The position numbers and the translations under genes were made by a program. This document shows positions 17,561-25,934 of a stretch of 39,735 nt of DNA, in pieces. A model generated the notes under the pieces. That model ran no database searches, was not told where the DNA came from, and saw only the letters and a program-made list of their open reading frames with translations. Location: assembly GCA_002345215.1 (NCBI GenBank), contig DDVH01000051.1, positions 6,793 to 46,527 of the forward strand, read 5' to 3'. Origin of the DNA: Anaerolineales bacterium UBA2317. GTDB lineage: Bacteria; Chloroflexota; Anaerolineae; Anaerolineales; Villigracilaceae. Positions within the stretch are counted from its first letter, which is position 1. Each line of letters opens with the position of its first letter.

Positions 17561-18472
17561 CTATAAAGTTCTTTTATAAGATTGTTCAATTAAGTAGGCT
17601 ACAGCATCTAATTCAGACAAATCGGAAAGTTTTGTTTCCGAAGTTCCAGTACCATGATGTCCTATTTTAGATACATCTTTACTTAATTTATTTGGGTCAT
17701 CTATTTCCGCATGAGGAATATCTAGCCATATTTTTAAGCTATTTGATTGAATTTGGACTTCACAAAAATTCTTTCCATGTTTGTAACTCAAATAAAGTTT
17801 ATTTGGCTTTTCTATAATATCACCATCAGCATTAAGGGCAAAGATTCTTTCTCTTAATGCTTCAAACAATGACTTTACATCTTTGGATTTTTCATCCAAA
17901 TGATATTCCAAGGTATATATAATTTCTTCGACTGGTTCTTCTTCTATTTTCTCAAACTTCTCTTTTTTCAATATTTTCTGATTTGTTGTTGCAAAAATAG
18001 AATCTAAAAACAGAAAATCACTTCCATATCTTCTATACGTCCACAACTGAATATTAGCACCAATTCTATTAACCGCATACTTATCATATTCTGAAAAGCT
18101 TTCGGCTACTAAAATTAATCTTGGGCTTGACCAATCTATCTCAATATCTTTTCCCAATTTTTCTTGAGCTGCAAGTGTAAAATCACCTTTATGGTCAACT
18201 AGCCAATCTAAATAAAACAAACCTTGATTAATTACATTATCTTTACCAATTTTTTTGTATTCAACAATTACAGGAGTTCCATCTTGATCAACTCCTAAAG
18301 TGTCAATTCGTCCACGTTGTCTATCACCCGTTGTAAATTCTGAGGCTACATAACGTACACCCAATAATTCTTCTAAGTTTTCTTCAAACAAACTTTGAAG
18401 CTCTTTTTCATTCTTAAATGAAGATGGCTTAACTTGTTGTGCTTTTTGTGATTTTATTTGGTAAAGTGGCAT
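17561..18472 (-). CDS. PD-(D/E)XK nuclease-like protein with DUF5655 domain
   Basis: This encodes 303 residues. The N-terminal half has the NucS/DUF91-like nuclease pattern: an acidic helix (ELQSLFEENLEELLG), GRIDTLG with Asp57, then PVIVEYKK with Glu71 and Lys73, giving D-x13-E-x-K. A second part (about 190-303), with KSLFEALRERIFAL and a C-terminal SDLSELDAVAYLIEQSY, resembles the DUF5655 domain. DNA cleavage is possible but untested, and related proteins are often annotated only by domain. It stands alone between the marR promoter and the terC terminator. Confidence 0.75.
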   Translation of the reverse strand: MPLYQIKSQKAQQVKPSSFKNEKELQSLFEENLEELLGVRYVASEFTTGDRQRGRIDTLGVDQDGTPVIVEYKKIGKDNVINQGLFYLDWLVDHKGDFTLAAQEKLGKDIEIDWSSPRLILVAESFSEYDKYAVNRIGANIQLWTYRRYGSDFLFLDSIFATTNQKILKKEKFEKIEEEPVEEIIYTLEYHLDEKSKDVKSLFEALRERIFALNADGDIIEKPNKLYLSYKHGKNFCEVQIQSNSLKIWLDIPHAEIDDPNKLSKDVSKIGHHGTGTSETKLSDLSELDAVAYLIEQSYKRTL

Positions 18473-18513
18473 AGTCGTAATCTCTTTGTTTAATTATATC
18501 CTGTAAAACAAAA

Positions 18514-18546
18514 AGAACTCGGAGGTCTGTAAGACCTCCGAGTTCT
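18514..18546 (-). terminator. Hairpin terminator after terC (CCTCGGAGG family)
   Basis: A 15-bp perfect stem with arms AGAACTCGGAGGTCT and AGACCTCCGAGTTCT and a GTA loop, followed on the minus strand by TTTTGTTTT. It begins 12 bases after the terC stop. It shares its stem core with the hairpin at 12896. Confidence 0.85.
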
Positions 18547-18557
18547 AGAATTTTTTA

Positions 18558-19541
18558 TTACACCTTCGCGCGTTCGCGGACTTTTTCTTTTGCATCTCTA
18601 CGAGATTTTATCAGTGAGGCAACGATTGATATGGTCAACACACTGGCAACTACAGCCAACGAAACGCCTACTGGGATTTTATACAAATCTATAATGACCA
18701 TTTTTACGCCGATAAATGTTAACACAACGGCTAAACCAAGTTTGAGATATTCAAATTGGTGCATCACATTGGCAAGCAAGAAGTATAAAGCTCGCAAACC
18801 TAAAATGGCACACACATTTGAGGTGTAGACAATGAATGGGTCACGCGTGACTGCAAAAATCGCGGGGATAGAGTCTACGGCAAAGACCAAGTCGGTGCTT
18901 TCAACAACAAGTAGAACCAAGAAAAGAGGCGTGGCGAAAAGCCGTCCAGCACGGCGGATGAAGAATTTGTCATCCTGATAGTTTTCGGTAACGGGTACAA
19001 ATCTTCTAAAAAATTTCACAACTGGGTTTTCATCAGGTTTCAATTCTTCATCTTGTTGGCGAGCCATGCGAATACCCGTGAAAATTAAGAAGGCACCGAA
19101 GACATAAATAATCCAGTGGAAGGTTTCAAGCAACACACTGCCCACTAAAATTAATGTACCACGCATGATGAGCGCGCCGAGAATACCCCAAAACAAAACG
19201 CGATGTTGATATTGGTCTGGTACTGCGAAATAAGAGAAAATTAAAATAAAGACGAAGATATTATCTACGCTTAAAGATTTTTCAATTAAATACCCAGTTA
19301 AAAATGCCAATGCCGCTTCGCCATTTGTGTAACTGCTGTTCGGCACCATTATGTCCCAATATAAATAAATGACTAAGTTAAATAATAGGGAAAGCGTAAT
19401 CCATACAATGCTCCAAATGAGTGCTTCTTTCATTGAAACTGCATGAGCCTTGCGGTGAAAGACTCCTAAGTCTAACGCTAGCAAGAACAACACAAATATA
19501 TTAAAACCCACCCACAACCAAATTGATTCTTCCATAACCAT
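18558..19541 (-). CDS. TerC-family integral membrane protein, probable Mn2+ exporter
   Basis: This encodes 327 residues with about nine membrane helices. TerC hallmarks are LDLGVFHRK near the start, LIEKSLSVDNIFVF with the conserved Glu and Asp, and VESTDLVFAVDSIPA with further membrane acidic residues. TerC proteins such as Bacillus YkoY and YceF (MeeY, MeeF) export manganese, in part to load secreted enzymes. The gene is preceded by a yybP-ykoY manganese riboswitch, which supports this role. The ATG at 19541 has AAGGAG nine bases upstream; a second ATG lies two codons on. A hairpin terminator follows the gene. The older tellurite-resistance label is less likely here. Confidence 0.92.
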   Translation of the reverse strand: MVMEESIWLWVGFNIFVLFLLALDLGVFHRKAHAVSMKEALIWSIVWITLSLLFNLVIYLYWDIMVPNSSYTNGEAALAFLTGYLIEKSLSVDNIFVFILIFSYFAVPDQYQHRVLFWGILGALIMRGTLILVGSVLLETFHWIIYVFGAFLIFTGIRMARQQDEELKPDENPVVKFFRRFVPVTENYQDDKFFIRRAGRLFATPLFLVLLVVESTDLVFAVDSIPAIFAVTRDPFIVYTSNVCAILGLRALYFLLANVMHQFEYLKLGLAVVLTFIGVKMVIIDLYKIPVGVSLAVVASVLTISIVASLIKSRRDAKEKVRERAKV

Positions 19542-19575
19542 AAAATATTACTCCTTAAAATTTTGGTGGGGCAAT

Positions 19576-19615
19576 AAAAAAACGAGACCCCACGACAGGT
19601 ATCGTGGTAGTCTCG
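19576..19615 (-). terminator. Riboswitch-linked intrinsic terminator before terC
   Basis: On the minus strand, CGAGAC and CCACGA pair with TCGTGG and GTCTCG around a short loop and are followed by seven T (19576-19582). The left arm uses the GAGAC bases that close the aptamer, so aptamer folding and termination exclude each other. This indicates that manganese turns the gene on. Confidence 0.85.
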
Positions 19616-19710
19616 CCAGTAGTGTTTGTTACACATACAGTCAGCCGAGAGTGTTTACTCTGTATTGACGACTTGACTGACCCTTTCGGGTGGCTACTCC
19701 CTACAGTAGA
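19608..19710 (-). promoter_or_regulatory. yybP-ykoY manganese riboswitch aptamer
   Basis: Read on the minus strand it begins GTAGGGAGTAGCC and ends GGCGAGACTACC, the two conserved sides of the yybP-ykoY (manA) junction. Between them lie an ACCC-GAAA-GGGT hairpin, a CAGTCA/TGACTG helix, and two small hairpins. The class binds Mn2+ and commonly controls TerC/YkoY, MntP and P-type ATPases. The following gene is terC, so context agrees. Confidence 0.88.
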
Positions 19711-19718
19711 ACTCTACG

Positions 19719-19747
19719 ATAATACTCTTGTATAAGTTGCTTGTCAA
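19719..19747 (-). promoter_or_regulatory. Promoter of the riboswitch-terC transcript
   Basis: TTGACA (19742-19747) and TATTAT (19719-19724) are separated by 17 bases on the minus strand. The start site would be near 19712, just before the aptamer, which fits exactly. Confidence 0.8.
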
Positions 19748-19837
19748 TTACAAAAATGATAAGAGATTTATAAGATGAAACGCTTCATACCTAAGGGATA
19801 CTTGATTCTGTTTCCTTCATCTTTTTCTTAACTTTTA

Positions 19838-20866
19838 CTAAGGAGTTCCCGTGCAACCACCTGCTCTTAATGGGTCAAAGGGTAAGCCGAATGCTTCATA
19901 TACTGGAATACCATCCCATTCTGTTGGAATTGGCAAACCTAATGCAAATGCGACTGTGGCGGCAGTATCCATTGTATATACTTGTGTAGCAAGTTCATTT
20001 CTCACGATAAGCGGACCACTGATAATCCATGGGATGGTTAAATCTTCAGGCAAATCGCTTCCGTGAGTCGTATCATGTCCGCCATGGTCTGAGGTGACGA
20101 TGATTAATGTATCGTCATATAAATTACGGCTTTTCATTACATCAAATATCAAGCCTAATGATTTATCGTCTAGTCTATACGCCAACAATTGCTCATTAGA
20201 CATCCAGCCATCGGCGTGACCTGCTAAGTCACCATCAGGAAAATGCAAAAACATTAAATCAAAGCCTTTGCGGATTTCTTCAATTGCCATGGTTTCAAGT
20301 GAAATTATGTCATTAACTTTATCTGTGCTATCTACAAAACCGAAAAAGTCAGTACTGCTAGGTTCTGTCACTTGGCGAAGTTTTTCTTTACCAGCCACCA
20401 TGACAGTTCTTAATCCAGCATTATTTGCTAAATCAAAAATATCAGTTCCTAATGCGTAACCATTTTCAGGTACATATTCATTCCAACGCACAATATGTTT
20501 TGCGGGGCATGTTCCGACTAACATAGAAGTATGAGAAGGCAATGTAAGGCTTGGCACAATGGTTTGAGCATTTAATGTGTAAGCACCATTTTGCATTAAT
20601 GACATCACAGTAGTCATCTCTGCGGCTTGAATAGCATCCGGGCGTAAACCATCAAATGAGACTATTAACACACGCGCGACGTTGAGGGCTGGTGTAGACG
20701 TAGCACTTGGAAGTGGCGTCTGTGTAAATGGTGAAGGTGTGTGACTCGGTGTAAGAGTCGGTGTAGGGAGTGAAGCAGGTTGAAGGGTAGGGAGAGAAGC
20801 GGAAGTTCCTCCGCAGGCTTGCAAGAAGAGTGCAAGCAATATCAATTGTTTGAGAAAGCGAATCAT
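19838..20866 (-). CDS. Type I phosphodiesterase / alkaline phosphatase-fold lipoprotein, copy B
   Basis: This encodes 342 residues from the ATG at 20866, which overlaps the upstream stop as ATGA; a TTG three codons earlier is less likely. The signal ends LLALFLQACGG, a lipobox, followed by a Pro/Thr-rich linker of about 40 residues. The catalytic domain has VSFDGLRPDAIQ with a metal Asp, a PSLTLPSHTSMLVG segment holding the nucleophile region, and TSDHGGHDTTHG with metal-binding Asp and His. Such enzymes hydrolyse phosphodiesters or phosphomonoesters outside the cell. The neighbour upstream is a clear paralogue. The true substrate (nucleotides, lipids or phosphonates) is not visible. Confidence 0.87.
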   Translation of the reverse strand: MIRFLKQLILLALFLQACGGTSASLPTLQPASLPTPTLTPSHTPSPFTQTPLPSATSTPALNVARVLIVSFDGLRPDAIQAAEMTTVMSLMQNGAYTLNAQTIVPSLTLPSHTSMLVGTCPAKHIVRWNEYVPENGYALGTDIFDLANNAGLRTVMVAGKEKLRQVTEPSSTDFFGFVDSTDKVNDIISLETMAIEEIRKGFDLMFLHFPDGDLAGHADGWMSNEQLLAYRLDDKSLGLIFDVMKSRNLYDDTLIIVTSDHGGHDTTHGSDLPEDLTIPWIISGPLIVRNELATQVYTMDTAATVAFALGLPIPTEWDGIPVYEAFGLPFDPLRAGGCTGTP

Positions 20867-21942
20867 GTTTTGCAAGGGTAACCATCATGTGTTTTGAGTG
20901 GATCTTCACCAAAAATTTCGTAAACGGGAATGCCGTCCCAATCAGGTTGAAGCGGAAAGCCCAAAGCATACGCGGCAGTGACGGCGGTATCAAATGTGTA
21001 TAACTGACGTTCAATTTCGGTTTGCACCACGCCTGGACCATATGCAATCCATGTGATGCGATAATCTTCAATCAGCAAGCCAATGTGATTTCTATCATGC
21101 CCGCCATGGTCTGATGAAATGATAAATAAAGTTGTATCAAATAAATTATTTTCTTTGAGCGTTTTTATCATTTCGCCTAAGACGGCATCGCCTTCGCGCA
21201 ATACTTTCATATATTCGCCAGACATCCAACCATATTTATGTCCGCGATTATCACCGCCAGCAAAGTGAACAAACATCAATCCAAAATCTTCTTCCAGATA
21301 TGGAAGCACAGTTCTTTGAATAGCAGGTTCACCATACGCAATTTCAAATACATCGGTTGTTTCAGGTTCTGCCATTTGACGCATCTTATCTTTGCTGACA
21401 ATCATAATAGTTTTCATACCGGCTTCATGCGCAAGTTGAAAAATATCTGTGCCTTTGGCATAGCCCATGTATTGAAAAAATTTATTGTAAATGACGCCAT
21501 GGTCTTCCATACAATAACCTGTCAACATAGAAGCATGGCTCGGTGATGTGGCAGGATAATCAATCGTTCTTGTATTTAATGGAGAATGTGCGCCATTATC
21601 ACGCAAATCAATTAAGTTTGGCATGGGCGCAAGGTCAATTGCATCAGGTCGCAGACCATCAAAACTAATAATAATCACTCGTTCAATATCTGCTTTGGAT
21701 GGAATTGGTGTTAATGTAATCGTAGCAGTAGGCGCAGGTGTTTTTGTAATTGTGGCTGTTGGTGCAATGGTTTGAATTTCTACTGCAATGTTATTTGCTA
21801 AGACTGCTGATGTTTCACTTGCTATAACAATGTCCCCATTAGGATTTGGCGTAGGTGTGTAAGCAACTCCCCACACGGTTGATGCGGGGCTACATCCAAT
21901 GATTAATATAAAGATAAACGATAAAGAAAAAAAACGTTTCAC
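20863..21942 (-). CDS. Type I phosphodiesterase / alkaline phosphatase-fold lipoprotein, copy A
   Basis: This encodes 359 residues from a GTG start at 21942. A longer frame is blocked by the urocanase stop only five bases away, and the signal peptide begins at once (MKRFFSLSF). The lipobox is LIIGC. A Thr/Pro linker of about 60 residues follows, then IISFDGLRPDAIDL, TSPSHASMLTGYC and SSDHGGHDRNHIG. These match the paralogue encoded downstream over nearly all of the catalytic part, so the pair arose by tandem duplication. Both are probably exported and lipid-anchored. No strong ribosome site is seen, so translation may depend on coupling to urocanase. Confidence 0.87.
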   Translation of the reverse strand: MKRFFSLSFIFILIIGCSPASTVWGVAYTPTPNPNGDIVIASETSAVLANNIAVEIQTIAPTATITKTPAPTATITLTPIPSKADIERVIIISFDGLRPDAIDLAPMPNLIDLRDNGAHSPLNTRTIDYPATSPSHASMLTGYCMEDHGVIYNKFFQYMGYAKGTDIFQLAHEAGMKTIMIVSKDKMRQMAEPETTDVFEIAYGEPAIQRTVLPYLEEDFGLMFVHFAGGDNRGHKYGWMSGEYMKVLREGDAVLGEMIKTLKENNLFDTTLFIISSDHGGHDRNHIGLLIEDYRITWIAYGPGVVQTEIERQLYTFDTAVTAAYALGFPLQPDWDGIPVYEIFGEDPLKTHDGYPCKT

Positions 21943-21947
21943 AGGAT

Positions 21948-23600
21948 TTATTTCAACATCGGCATTTTGATTTTATGACGCTTCGCGGCTTCGATTGCAA
22001 TTTGATACCCCGCGTCAGCATGGCGGACTACGCCCATGCCTGGGTCAGTGGTCAAAACCCTTTCCAATCGTTTCGCGGCTTCAGGGGTTCCATCTGCAAC
22101 AATCACTTGACCGGCATGTTGTGAATAGCCCATACCCACGCCACCGCCATGATGAAAAGAAACCCAAGTCGCACCACCAACCGCATTAATCATCGCATTC
22201 AAAATCGCCCAATCAGAAATTGCATCGGAGCCATCAAGCATTGATTCAGTTTCACGATTTGGTGAAGCGACTGAACCTGAATCTAAATGGTCACGCCCAA
22301 TTACAATTGGGGCTTTCACTTTTCCGCTGGCGACCAATTCATTAAACATCAAACCTGCTTTGGCGCGTTCACCATATCCGAGCCAACAAATGCGTGAAGG
22401 CAAACCTTGAAATGGAACTTTTTCTTTCGCCATTTTCAACCAGCGATGCAAATGTGCATCTTCGGGGAACAATTCCATAATGGCTTTATCGGTTGTGTAA
22501 ATATCTTCTTTATCGCCAGAGAGTGCAACCCATCGAAATGGTCCCTTACCTTCACAAAACAAAGGACGAATATACGCAGGCACAAACCCTGGAAATTCAA
22601 ACGCATCACTCACGCCATTATTAAATGCTTGTTGACGAATATTATTTCCATAATCAAATACTTCTGCACCAGCACGCTGAAAATTCAACATCGCCTGCAC
22701 ATGCTTAGACATTGAATCCATCGCCATCTTTTTATATTTTTCTGGATTTGATTTTCGCATTTCATCTGCCGCTGTGACAGTTAATCCGCTTGGCACATAA
22801 AACAACGCTTCATGCGCTGACGTTTGATCTGTGACTACATCGGGAATCACGCCACGCTGAAAGAGTTCGGTGTACACATCTGCGGCGTTACCAATCAAAC
22901 CAATTGAAATCGCATTGCCTTTGGATTTATTTTCTTCAACCAAGGTCATCGCTTCTTCTAACGTATCAACGACTAAATCAACATATCCAATGGCTCTTCT
23001 TCTTTCAGCTCGTTCTTTATCTACTTCGACGATTAATCCTACGCCCTCATTCATCGTAATTGATAAAGGTTGTGCACCACCCATTCCGCCAAGTCCAGCC
23101 GTCAAAACAAATTTACCTTTTAACGAACCCCAACCTTTTAATTTTGCTAATGCACCAAAAGTTTCATATGTGCCTTGCAAAATTCCTTGTGTGCCGATGT
23201 AAATCCATGAACCCGCTGTCATCTGACCATACATGATGAGTCCTTTTTTATCTAACTCATCAAATTTTTCCCATGTTGCCCAATGAGGAACGAGATTTGA
23301 ATTAGCAATTAAAACTTTGGGGGCATCTTTATGACTTTTGAAAACAACCACTGGTTTTCCTGATTGCACCAATAAAGTTTCATCTTCTTCTAAAATTTTC
23401 AGTGATTCCAAAATCGCATCAAATGATTCCCAATTGCGTGCGGCTTTTCCACGCCCACCATACACGACTAAATCTTCTGGCTTTTCTGCTACTTCAGGAT
23501 CTAAATTATTTTGAATCATGCGATATGCGGCTTCACTGAGCCAATTTTTGCAAGTCAGTTGTGTGCCGTGAGGTGAACGGATTACGCGAGATGATGACAT
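21948..23600 (-). CDS. hutU: Urocanate hydratase
   Basis: This encodes 550 residues, the usual urocanase length. Signatures include YGGRGKAARNWESFD, the NAD-binding glycine stretch LTAGLGGMGGAQP, DQTSAHEAL, and the C-terminal STHGG-like segment VSFHHGGGVGMGYSQHAG. The enzyme uses tightly bound NAD+ to hydrate urocanate to imidazolonepropionate, step two of histidine breakdown. AGAGGA lies eight bases before the ATG at 23600. No hutH, hutI or hutG is in the window, so the pathway is not clustered here. It may share a transcript with the phosphodiesterase lipoproteins after it and the lipoprotein before it (12-base gap). Confidence 0.96.
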   Translation of the reverse strand: MSSSRVIRSPHGTQLTCKNWLSEAAYRMIQNNLDPEVAEKPEDLVVYGGRGKAARNWESFDAILESLKILEEDETLLVQSGKPVVVFKSHKDAPKVLIANSNLVPHWATWEKFDELDKKGLIMYGQMTAGSWIYIGTQGILQGTYETFGALAKLKGWGSLKGKFVLTAGLGGMGGAQPLSITMNEGVGLIVEVDKERAERRRAIGYVDLVVDTLEEAMTLVEENKSKGNAISIGLIGNAADVYTELFQRGVIPDVVTDQTSAHEALFYVPSGLTVTAADEMRKSNPEKYKKMAMDSMSKHVQAMLNFQRAGAEVFDYGNNIRQQAFNNGVSDAFEFPGFVPAYIRPLFCEGKGPFRWVALSGDKEDIYTTDKAIMELFPEDAHLHRWLKMAKEKVPFQGLPSRICWLGYGERAKAGLMFNELVASGKVKAPIVIGRDHLDSGSVASPNRETESMLDGSDAISDWAILNAMINAVGGATWVSFHHGGGVGMGYSQHAGQVIVADGTPEAAKRLERVLTTDPGMGVVRHADAGYQIAIEAAKRHKIKMPMLK

Positions 23601-23612
23601 AAATAATTCCTC

Positions 23613-24452
23613 TTAATCAATAAGGGTAATCGTTTCTAAAATTTCATCAAACAATGGCTCAATGGTGTTTTGCCATTTTTCATCAGTAGAAAGTGTTAGA
23701 GCCAACGTACCAACTGATAAATCAATGACAATTTGTTTTTGAAATAAAACCACATCGACGTTTTCCAATGTAGTAACAGATGCGTTAGATGTAATCACAC
23801 CAATCCTTATTCCATTTTCTAGGTTTGTAATTTCAGTAGTTAACACTTCTGACCCTGATAACATTTCTGGATATGAATTAGCAAGTTCCACAATATCTGT
23901 TTCATCTTCTAAAGAAAAATCTTCATTCTCTTCCCATAATACATTGATATTGTTTATAAAACCACTAGCCATTCGTTCTTCATCAAAGTCAAGTATATAC
24001 AAACGCACACGACTAGGGTCTTGTTTTTGGAGACTATCTAAATAACGTTGGACGACTGGATTACTAGCTTCTGGTAAAAGCCATGCTTCTAAATATTCTT
24101 GTTGATTGATTCTTAATGGTATCAATTCACTTGAAATTGAGAATTGATATTTCCCAAGACCATCAATAAAAGTAAAAGTACCATCTTCGTTTTTTGCTAA
24201 TGAGCTACCGGATGAATCAGGTTGCAGGGTAGGAGTTGCTGTAGGTTCAATGGTTGCAGTGGGCAATGGAGGCTCTGTTGGCACGGCTTGTTGAGTCATT
24301 TCAAGTGCGGCGGAAACTGTAAGGGCAACCATACTTTCAAGTCGCGTATCAGGCGTCGGCGCGGATTGAGGCGCATCAGTTGAAAGCCCGGGCACAACAC
24401 ATGCCATTGTCAAAAACATCAAAGCGGAAAAAAATCTAAATATTGGTTTCAT
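23613..24452 (-). CDS. Lipoprotein of unknown function
   Basis: This encodes 279 residues. The signal peptide ends in the lipobox LTMAC, followed by a Pro/Thr linker to about residue 78. The rest is a mixed alpha/beta domain with no motif I recognise; it contains FIDGLGKYQFSIS, a run of short strands and an acidic C-terminus. AAGGAT precedes the ATG at 24452. It lies 12 bases before urocanase on the same strand. The Pro/Thr linker style is shared with the other lipoproteins of this window, which suggests a common cell-envelope anchor. Confidence 0.7.
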   Translation of the reverse strand: MKPIFRFFSALMFLTMACVVPGLSTDAPQSAPTPDTRLESMVALTVSAALEMTQQAVPTEPPLPTATIEPTATPTLQPDSSGSSLAKNEDGTFTFIDGLGKYQFSISSELIPLRINQQEYLEAWLLPEASNPVVQRYLDSLQKQDPSRVRLYILDFDEERMASGFINNINVLWEENEDFSLEDETDIVELANSYPEMLSGSEVLTTEITNLENGIRIGVITSNASVTTLENVDVVLFQKQIVIDLSVGTLALTLSTDEKWQNTIEPLFDEILETITLID

Positions 24453-24467
24453 CGCATTATCCTTAAA

Positions 24468-24502
24468 TAAAAAAACCTCTCAGTATTATATCCGAGAGGT
24501 TT
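24468..24502 (-). terminator. Intrinsic terminator after the toast-rack lipoprotein
   Basis: On the minus strand the arms AAACCTCTC and GAGAGGTTT pair around a 12-base loop and are followed by a T run that continues to about 24468. It ends the transcript of the 283-residue lipoprotein. Confidence 0.8.
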
Positions 24503-24507
24503 AGAAT

Positions 24508-25359
24508 TTAATCAGTGAGTGTGAGATTGCCCGCACCCATATCAATGATGATGGTAAGCGTGTGACCTTCGCCGTCTTGTTCATACACGCTTCCTCTTTG
24601 ACTCCAACCTGAATCAGCATTGACGTTTAATGCGCCACCTTCAACAGTGACAATCGCATTGGTGCCTTCTGGAACAATTACAATGACATTGCTCAAACCA
24701 GATGAAATTGTGACAGTTGCATCGCGTTGAAGTTCACCAGAAAAATCTAAAGTGTAATCACCTGCACCCGATGAAAAATCGAGAATGCTAAAGTTGGCAT
24801 TGGCAAGCCCAGTGAGTTTGACATTGCTTGCACCGGTTGAATAAGTGAATTGAGTCATTTCTACTTTGTTTAATTCAGAGAAAGATAACTCTACATCTGC
24901 GGCACCGTCATTGATATCAAGATTGGTTAATGAGAGCCCGCCGAGTTCAAACCTGCCTTGATACGCACCCGAATCAATGCGTAAGTTCATTGGTTCAGTA
25001 CCAAGTTTGAAATCCCAAGTATTTTCGATATCGTCATTGAATGATGGCAAACGGTTGAAATTGCTATCACCCATTTTTATTTCGATATTATTTTCCTCAG
25101 TAACAATTTCTGGCTCAAATTCTGCGTAGTTGTAGGTGGCAGTACCATCTACAAGGTCACTTGCGCCGGGGGCAAGGATTAATTCACCTGCTCCGAAAGA
25201 AAGTTTGAGGTTTACTTCTTCTGAATCAGGATATGGGACGTTAATGTCTTTTGTTTCGGTTGGAATTGGCTCGGATTGTCTAGGTAAGTTAATGTCGAAT
25301 CCACAAGCCATGCTTACGATTGCAAGCACTAAAAATGCTGAGATAATTTTTTTGTTCAT
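24508..25359 (-). CDS. Toast-rack/LiaF-like beta-solenoid lipoprotein
   Basis: This encodes 283 residues with lipobox IVSMAC. After a short linker comes a domain rich in short strands: LKLSFGAGELILAPGASDLVDGTATYNY, with repeats of the type SxGASNVKL, SSGAGDYTLDFSG, SSGLSNVIVIVPEG and DMGAGNLTLTD (quoted in pieces). This is the pattern of the toast_rack_N and DUF2154 proteins related to LiaF. They are envelope or stress-response proteins of unclear mechanism. AGGAGC lies eight bases before the ATG at 25359, and a terminator follows the stop. Confidence 0.8.
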   Translation of the reverse strand: MNKKIISAFLVLAIVSMACGFDINLPRQSEPIPTETKDINVPYPDSEEVNLKLSFGAGELILAPGASDLVDGTATYNYAEFEPEIVTEENNIEIKMGDSNFNRLPSFNDDIENTWDFKLGTEPMNLRIDSGAYQGRFELGGLSLTNLDINDGAADVELSFSELNKVEMTQFTYSTGASNVKLTGLANANFSILDFSSGAGDYTLDFSGELQRDATVTISSGLSNVIVIVPEGTNAIVTVEGGALNVNADSGWSQRGSVYEQDGEGHTLTIIIDMGAGNLTLTD

Positions 25360-25442
25360 TTTATTGCTCCTGACACTCTATACGCCCCGATTTAAAAAAA
25401 GTTGTAAATTTATCCCCTACTGTAGTATTGAATTTCTGACGA

Positions 25443-25496
25443 TGGACAATAGACCGTAGACCATTTTATCGTCCATCGTCTATGGTCTATCGTCTC
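25443..25496. repeat. Imperfect inverted word repeat (GACGATAGACC family)
   Basis: GACAATAGACCGTAGA on the left pairs with TCTATGGTCTATCGTC on the right, the two mismatches being G-U compatible. The whole is built of words like GTCCATC and GTCTAT. The right arm overlaps the end of the DinB-like gene and carries its TAG stop (25487-25489). Confidence 0.65.
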
Positions 25497-25924
25497 AAAG
25501 CCTCTTCCACTTCATCCAAATGTTCGTTTCTATGCAAAGCACGGACGACGAGTCTTTTGTTATGCTCATACATTTCTTCTAATAAATCTTTTGGAAATTT
25601 TTCTAGTTGACTATCCAACTCTTGGGCGGATTCAATCGCGAGTTTAATCGCCTCTTTCGCAGGGACAACTGCCCACAGTGGCAGAGACAAGTCATTGACT
25701 ACAGTTTCGACTTCCACAACGGACAATTTTCCATTCTTTGCAGTTTCTTCCAATGTGGCTAACACGCGCCTATCCCAAAACGCCAAGTGGACAAAAGCAA
25801 TCGCCACCGTCCAATGTTCGCCAACGCGGGTTTGCATTTGTTCATCATTAAGGTTGGCGGCTAGATTTTTGATCCGATTTGTGGATTCGCGATTCAGTTG
25901 GTTGTAGTTTGGGTCAAGGGGCAC
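25487..25924 (-). CDS. DinB-superfamily (maleylpyruvate isomerase N-terminal-like) protein
   Basis: This encodes 145 residues of an all-helical four-helix bundle. Candidate metal-binding His residues sit in FVHLAFWDRRV and RNEHLDEVE, positions typical of DinB or mycothiol-dependent isomerase-like folds. The GTG start at 25924 has a strong AAGGAG seven bases upstream. It lies 10 bases after the TIR gene and likely shares its transcript. The stop codon is supplied by the word repeat. Such proteins often bind a metal and may detoxify small thiols. The specific role is unknown. Confidence 0.72.
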   Translation of the reverse strand: MPLDPNYNQLNRESTNRIKNLAANLNDEQMQTRVGEHWTVAIAFVHLAFWDRRVLATLEETAKNGKLSVVEVETVVNDLSLPLWAVVPAKEAIKLAIESAQELDSQLEKFPKDLLEEMYEHNKRLVVRALHRNEHLDEVEEALRR

Positions 25925-25934
25925 CTTAATCTCC

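Noticed and set aside
18558..19541. Tellurite-resistance island
   Set aside because: TerC is alone, without TerA, TerB, TerD or TerZ, and has a manganese riboswitch.
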